From Bacillota bacterium (GTDB lineage: Bacteria > Bacillota > Clostridia > Acetivibrionales > DSM-1351), in the NCBI GenBank assembly GCA_023433945.1, contig JAEYTP010000110.1:1-9738 (forward strand): a stretch of 9,738 bases of DNA, written 5' to 3'. The notes below the pieces were generated by a model, which was not told the origin of the DNA, searched no databases, and saw nothing but the letters and a program-made list of their open reading frames with translations. The position numbers were made by a program, and so were the translations under genes. Positions 6,189 to 9,738 of this stretch are shown here, piece by piece (positions within the stretch are counted from its first letter, which is position 1; the number at the start of each line of letters is the position of its first letter).

Positions 6189-6226
6189 AGCTGCCCCGCC
6201 AAATACGGGCGGGACAGCTTATTTTT
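6189..6226 (+). terminator. Intra-operon terminator/attenuator between binding protein and permeases
   Basis: A GC-rich stem, AGCTGCCCCGCC (6189-6200) with GGCGGGACAGCT (6208-6219), has 11 of 12 positions paired (one C-A mismatch) and a seven-base loop. TATTTTT (6220-6226) follows. It has the form of an intrinsic terminator but lies inside the operon, 43 bases before the first permease start. Partial termination here would leave much more binding-protein message than permease message, a common arrangement for ABC importers. Confidence 0.85.
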
Positions 6227-6257
6227 ATCAAAAAAAACACAAGGTGGTTAAGCCTAA

Positions 6258-6263
6258 GAGAGG
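6258..6263 (+). promoter_or_regulatory. Ribosome-binding site that fixes the first permease start
   Basis: AGAGAGG ending at 6263 lies about five bases before the ATG at 6269. The frame is also open from an upstream ATG at 6176, but that start would put the terminator hairpin inside the coding sequence and has no ribosome-binding site. Confidence 0.7.
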
Positions 6264-6268
6264 ATATT

Positions 6269-7117
6269 ATGGAGAAAAATATAAAGAAATATTTTGGCAT
6301 ATTTGTATTACCCACACTAATCGCCTTTATTATTGCATTTATAGTGCCTTTTTTTATGGGTCTATACCTTTCTTTTACAAAATTTACTACTATATCAAAT
6401 AGTGAATGGGTTGGATTTGATAACTATATAAAAGCTTTTGAGGAAGGTTCAAACTTCTTGGGAGCTCTGCTATTTACATCTAAATTCACAGTAGTAGCAG
6501 TAATCTCAGTTAACCTTATAGCTTTTACAATTGCAATGCTTCTTACAAAAGGTATTAAGGGAACAAATTTATTCAGAACTGTATTTTTCATGCCAAACCT
6601 TATTGGTGGTATCGTATTGGGTTATATCTGGCAATTGATTATCAATGGTGTTCTTATTAATACACTTGGTGTTGATATCACCTTTGATGCAAAATACGGA
6701 TTCTGGGGTTTAGTAGTATTGATGAACTGGCAGATGATTGGTTATATGATGATAATCTACATTGCCGGTATTCAAAATATCCCTGAGGAATTGATGGAAG
6801 CAGCAAAAATTGATGGTGCGACAAAGCCGCAGATACTGCGTCATGTAACACTTCCAATGGTTATGCCATCAATCACAATTTGTACCTTTTTGACGCTGAC
6901 AAACTCATTTAAGCTATTTGACCAAAACTTTGCACTAACTGCAGGTGCACCAGGCGACGCCTCATCAATGCTTGCACTCGATATATACAAGACCTTCTAT
7001 GGCCGTGTTGGTTATGAGGGCGTAGGTCAAGCTAAGGCAGTAATGTTCTTCCTTATGATAGCAGTTATTGCATTTATTCAGCTATATTTTACTCGTAACA
7101 AGGAGGTAGAGCAATAA
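6269..7117 (+). CDS. ABC sugar transporter permease, MalF type
   Basis: A 282-residue inner-membrane permease, counted from the ATG at 6269 with AGAGG just upstream. Six hydrophobic segments are visible (near 9-31, 70-92, 107-126, 147-168, 200-218 and 259-276), typical of the 280-310 residue MalF-like permeases of Gram-positive sugar importers. The cytoplasmic EAA loop, which docks on the ATPase, spans about 177-196 (EAAKIDGATKPQIL...LP), and RTVFFMPNLIGG (103-114) is also family-typical. It pairs with the next gene's product to form the channel. Its stop codon shares one base with the next start (TAATG), which implies translational coupling. It lies 178 bases after the binding-protein gene, behind the attenuator hairpin. 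Confidence 0.93.
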   Translation: MEKNIKKYFGIFVLPTLIAFIIAFIVPFFMGLYLSFTKFTTISNSEWVGFDNYIKAFEEGSNFLGALLFTSKFTVVAVISVNLIAFTIAMLLTKGIKGTNLFRTVFFMPNLIGGIVLGYIWQLIINGVLINTLGVDITFDAKYGFWGLVVLMNWQMIGYMMIIYIAGIQNIPEELMEAAKIDGATKPQILRHVTLPMVMPSITICTFLTLTNSFKLFDQNFALTAGAPGDASSMLALDIYKTFYGRVGYEGVGQAKAVMFFLMIAVIAFIQLYFTRNKEVEQ

Positions 7118-7950
7118 TGACAAAACCTAAATTATTTAATAAAGTTGTAGTAGCTATAATGATAGTTCTTGCATTCGTGTTTTTAGCTCCGATATTTATT
7201 GTTCTATTGAACTCCTTTAAAGGTCAGTTCTATATATCGGACCAACCGTTTCAGCTACCTACAGCCGAGACCTTTGTTGGCCTTAAGAACTACATTACAG
7301 GAATAGATAAGACATCCTTTATAAGTGCTTTCGGATACTCTTTGGGTATTACTGTTCCTTCTGTAGCGGCAATAGTTTTATTCACATCTATGACAGCTTG
7401 GTATATTGTACGTGTAAAAAGTTCATTTACTAAACTTCTTTATTACACAATAATAGCAAGCATGATTGTACCATTTCAGATGGTAATGTTTACAATGTCA
7501 AAGGTTGCAAACGTTTTAAGTCTTGATAATCCAGTTGGAATAATAGTGTTATACCTTGGTTTCGGTGCAGGTTTATCAGTATTCATGTTTTCAGGCTTTG
7601 TAAAGAGTGTCCCACTTGAAATTGAAGAAGCAGCTACAATAGACGGATGCAATCCTCTACAACTATACTTTGGAGTTGTCTTCCCAGTATTGAAGCCTAT
7701 ATCAATAACAGTTTCAATACTAAATGCAATGTGGATATGGAATGACTACCTCTTGCCAGCATTGGTAATAGGAACAAACTATAAAACAATACCTGTAGCA
7801 GTGCAGTATCTTCAGGGTGGTTACGGTTCAAGAGATATGGGTGCCCTAATGGCAATGCTTATTCTTGCTATTATTCCAATAGTTGTATTTTACTTGTTTG
7901 CTCAGAAACACATCATAAAAGGTGTTGTCGCAGGAGCAGTTAAAGGGTAA
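7117..7950 (+). CDS. ABC sugar transporter permease, MalG type
   Basis: A 277-residue partner permease, the usual MalG-like length. The N-terminal helix (about 9-31) leads into the LLNSFKGQ segment (30-37). Five further hydrophobic segments lie near 73-96, 108-128, 138-160, 194-216 and 241-262. The EAA loop lies at about 170-190 (EEAATIDGCNPLQLY...FP). The C-terminus QKHIIKGVVAGAVKG is the family's characteristic ending. AGGAGG at 7101-7106, inside the preceding gene, serves the ATG, which overlaps the previous stop codon by one base. No ATP-binding subunit follows, so energy presumably comes from a shared ATPase (MsmK/UgpC type) encoded elsewhere. This is an inference from its absence here. 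Confidence 0.93.
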   Translation: MTKPKLFNKVVVAIMIVLAFVFLAPIFIVLLNSFKGQFYISDQPFQLPTAETFVGLKNYITGIDKTSFISAFGYSLGITVPSVAAIVLFTSMTAWYIVRVKSSFTKLLYYTIIASMIVPFQMVMFTMSKVANVLSLDNPVGIIVLYLGFGAGLSVFMFSGFVKSVPLEIEEAATIDGCNPLQLYFGVVFPVLKPISITVSILNAMWIWNDYLLPALVIGTNYKTIPVAVQYLQGGYGSRDMGALMAMLILAIIPIVVFYLFAQKHIIKGVVAGAVKG

Positions 7951-7982
7951 AATATACTCATGGAAAAAGGGGGAAATCAGGC

Positions 7983-8996
7983 ATGAGTAATGTTACAATT
8001 AAAGATATTGCAAGAGAGGCAGGGTTCGCCATAAGTACGGTATCTAGAGCTCTCAATAATCATCCTGATGTCAGCGAAGAGACCAAAAAAAGAGTACAGG
8101 AAGTCGTTGACGCCTACAACTTTGTACCGAACAACAATGCAAAAAAGCTTAAACAGCAAACTACTACTGTAATTGCAATTATTATAAAAGGAACATTTAA
8201 TACAATGTTTGCATCAATTGTTGAGCAAATGCAGCACAGAATTACTCACTACGGCTTCCACTCAGAGTCTTATTATCTAGAAGAATGGGAAGACGAGGTT
8301 AGATTTGCCATTCAAATCTCTACCGAGAGGAAGCCAGTAGCAATTGCATTTTTGGGTGGTAATATTGAAAGCTTCAAGACAAGCTTTAATAGTATTACCA
8401 TACCGTCTGTGCTTGTCACAACACCTGCATCGGAGCTCGACTTTACTAACCTTTCCAGCGTTTGTACCGATGATATTCAAGGCGCTTATCGTGCTGTTGA
8501 GTACTTGGTCCAAAATGGCCATAGGAAAATCGGAGTAATTGGAGGCAGCTTGGAAAGTTCATTTACCAGCAGGCAGAGATATACGGGCTGTGCTAACTAT
8601 TTTCGAGAAAACGGTATTGTGTTTGATACAAGTAAACAATACCGCCCTGCAAGATTCTCTTATTCAGATGCATATGATGCTATGAAATCATTATTAGATA
8701 GCTGCCCTGATATCACTGCAGTATTTGCTATGAGTGATGTTATGGCCATGGGTGCAATTAGAGCACTCATTGATTTAGGTAAAAAAGTTCCTGAAGATAT
8801 TTCTCTTATAGGCTATGATGGCATCGAACCCTCACAATACTATACCCCTAGACTTGCTTCTATTAAACAGGAGCAGGATCAAATTGCAAAGAGCAGTGTA
8901 GATATTCTTATATCCTGCATTAGAAAAAAATCTGATGCAGTTCACCAAATTATTCCCTTTCATCTTATAGAAGGGGAAAGCGTCAAGAAAATATAA
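7983..8996 (+). CDS. LacI-family transcriptional regulator
   Basis: A 337-residue repressor of the LacI/GalR family at normal length. The N-terminal helix-turn-helix is VTIKDIAREAG (4-14) followed by a recognition helix within AISTVSRALNN (16-26). The hinge helix PNNNAKKLKQQ (49-59) places a leucine at 56, equivalent to LacI Leu56, which inserts into a central CpG. The periplasmic-binding-protein-like sensor domain (about 62-330) includes HRKIGVIGG (180-188), AVFAMSDVMAMGAIRAL (246-262) and LIGYDGIEPSQYYTPRLASIKQ (275-296). The usual GVS before the recognition helix is GFA here. AAGGGGG at 7967-7973 supports the start. The gene lies 32 bases after the permease gene with no promoter between them, so it is in the operon and probably autoregulated through the CG-centred palindromes at 4670-4703. 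The inducer is unknown, perhaps an alpha-glucan-derived sugar. Confidence 0.93.
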   Translation: MSNVTIKDIAREAGFAISTVSRALNNHPDVSEETKKRVQEVVDAYNFVPNNNAKKLKQQTTTVIAIIIKGTFNTMFASIVEQMQHRITHYGFHSESYYLEEWEDEVRFAIQISTERKPVAIAFLGGNIESFKTSFNSITIPSVLVTTPASELDFTNLSSVCTDDIQGAYRAVEYLVQNGHRKIGVIGGSLESSFTSRQRYTGCANYFRENGIVFDTSKQYRPARFSYSDAYDAMKSLLDSCPDITAVFAMSDVMAMGAIRALIDLGKKVPEDISLIGYDGIEPSQYYTPRLASIKQEQDQIAKSSVDILISCIRKKSDAVHQIIPFHLIEGESVKKI

Positions 8997-9011
8997 TTTA
9001 GGATTAATAAT

Positions 9012-9738
9012 ATGATAACTAACAAACAATCCCCTATGGAAAGAGGGGCTGGTATACTGTTGCCTATTAGCAGGCTGCCATCCCCCTATGGTATAGGCTC
9101 TTTTGGCGACCATGCATATGAATTTGTAGATTTTCTTAAAAGGTCAGGACAGAAATACTGGCAGGTTCTTCCCCTAGGACCAACCAGCTATGGTGATAGT
9201 CCCTACCAAAGCTTTTCTGCTTTTGCAGGAAACCCTTACTTTATAGATTTAGATATTTTAATTAGTGAAGGACTGCTTACACAATCAGAAGTTAACTCTG
9301 TAAATTGGGTTACTGGTAGTCAGATAGATTATGCGCAGCTTTTTGAGGAACGTTTAAAGCTGCTAAGAGTGGCATTTAAAAGAAGCAAACATGAAGCTCA
9401 TGCTTCATACCATACGTTTTGTGATAATAATTCTTTCTGGTTGCAGCATTACAGTAGCTATATGGCTATTAAGACTCATTTTGGACACAAAGCATGGCAA
9501 TGCTGGCCCGAAGATATAAGATTTAGGCAACCAGATGCATTAGAAAAGTACAACTCACTACTCGCTGACGATATTAACTTCTGGAGTTTCTGCCAGTACA
9601 AGTTTTTCGAACAGTGGTTGAAGCTTAAGTCATATGCCAATGAAAATGGTATTGAAATAATTGGAGATATTCCTATTTATGTTGCTATGGATAGCTCAGA
9701 TGTTTGGGTAAACTTTGAATTATTTGATTTGGATAATG
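9012..9738 (+). CDS. malQ: 4-alpha-glucanotransferase (amylomaltase, GH77), N-terminal part
   Basis: An open frame runs from ATG at 9012 past the window end: 242 codons plus one base, about half of the roughly 500-residue family length. Amylomaltase moves glucan chains between maltodextrins, releasing glucose and lengthening chains for phosphorylase. GH77 hallmarks are ERGAGILLPISRLPSPYGIGSFG (10-32), WQVLPLGPTSYGDSPYQSFSAFAGNPYFIDL (50-80), FWLQHYSSYMAIK (142-154) and IIGDIPIYVAMDSSDVWVN (216-234). The catalytic Asp/Glu residues of the family lie further downstream, outside the window. AGGA (9000-9003) sits eight bases upstream. The gene is 15 bases after the regulator gene, so it belongs to the same operon and is the best clue that the transporter carries maltodextrins. 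The partial state is due to the window edge, not to damage. Confidence 0.93.
   Translation, partial: MITNKQSPMERGAGILLPISRLPSPYGIGSFGDHAYEFVDFLKRSGQKYWQVLPLGPTSYGDSPYQSFSAFAGNPYFIDLDILISEGLLTQSEVNSVNWVTGSQIDYAQLFEERLKLLRVAFKRSKHEAHASYHTFCDNNSFWLQHYSSYMAIKTHFGHKAWQCWPEDIRFRQPDALEKYNSLLADDINFWSFCQYKFFEQWLKLKSYANENGIEIIGDIPIYVAMDSSDVWVNFELFDLDN

Noticed and set aside
6176..6268. Upstream ATG extension of the first permease by 31 residues
   Set aside because: It has no ribosome-binding site, would place the terminator hairpin inside the coding region, and adds residues atypical of the family. The ATG at 6269 has AGAGG at the right distance.
7960..7986. Eight-codon leader peptide (MEKGGNQA) overlapping the regulator start as ATGA
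   Set aside because: Its only upstream purine run is weak and distant, the frame is very short, and the regulator has its own strong AAGGGGG site inside this frame.
1..9738. CRISPR array, tRNA/rRNA genes, riboswitch or insertion sequence
   Set aside because: No regularly spaced repeats, cloverleaf-like segments, recognisable riboswitch core or transposase reading frame were seen on either strand.

Overview
The window is AT-rich, with strong AGGAGG-type ribosome-binding sites, compact operons, classical hairpin-plus-T terminators and a Gram-positive lipoprotein signal on a sugar-binding protein. Together these point to a low-GC Firmicute of the class Clostridia, possibly a carbohydrate-fermenting Ruminiclostridium- or Lachnospiraceae-like organism. 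The genus cannot be fixed from the sequence alone. No tRNA, rRNA, CRISPR array, insertion sequence or phage gene was seen.

Left part (1-3674): three independent transcription units on the plus strand. An L-fucose/L-arabinose isomerase-family protein (42-1514) ends at a strong terminator. A small two-helix membrane protein with a C-terminal CPxC...CPxC zinc ribbon (1725-2117) has its own promoter and terminator. A YeiH-family putative anion (sulfate) exporter (2389-3411) has a good promoter preceded by two adjacent palindromes. A long bidirectional hairpin (3605-3651) separates the exporter from the next, convergent gene.

Middle (3675-4734): a minus-strand TIM-barrel protein of a clostridial family usually annotated only as 'hydrolase' (3675-4334). 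It is followed by a 400-base divergent intergenic region. The right side of that region carries a near-consensus sigma-A promoter (TTGAAA, 17 bases, TATAAT) and, just downstream of the expected transcription start, a dense cluster of CG-centred palindromes that looks like a LacI-family operator.

Right part (4735-9738): one carbohydrate-uptake operon. The order is lipoprotein sugar-binding protein, GC-rich internal terminator/attenuator, two MalF/MalG-type permeases overlapping by one base, a LacI-family regulator, and a 4-alpha-glucanotransferase (malQ) cut by the window end. MalQ suggests that the imported sugar is a maltodextrin or another alpha-glucan. The regulator probably controls its own operon through the palindrome cluster. 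The attenuator would give more binding protein than permease. No ATPase gene is present, so a shared MsmK/UgpC-type ATPase encoded elsewhere is presumed.

I found no clearly new multi-gene system. The items most worth a second look are the operator array, the intra-operon attenuator, the zinc-ribbon membrane protein, the uncharacterised TIM-barrel protein and the paired palindromes before the exporter gene.
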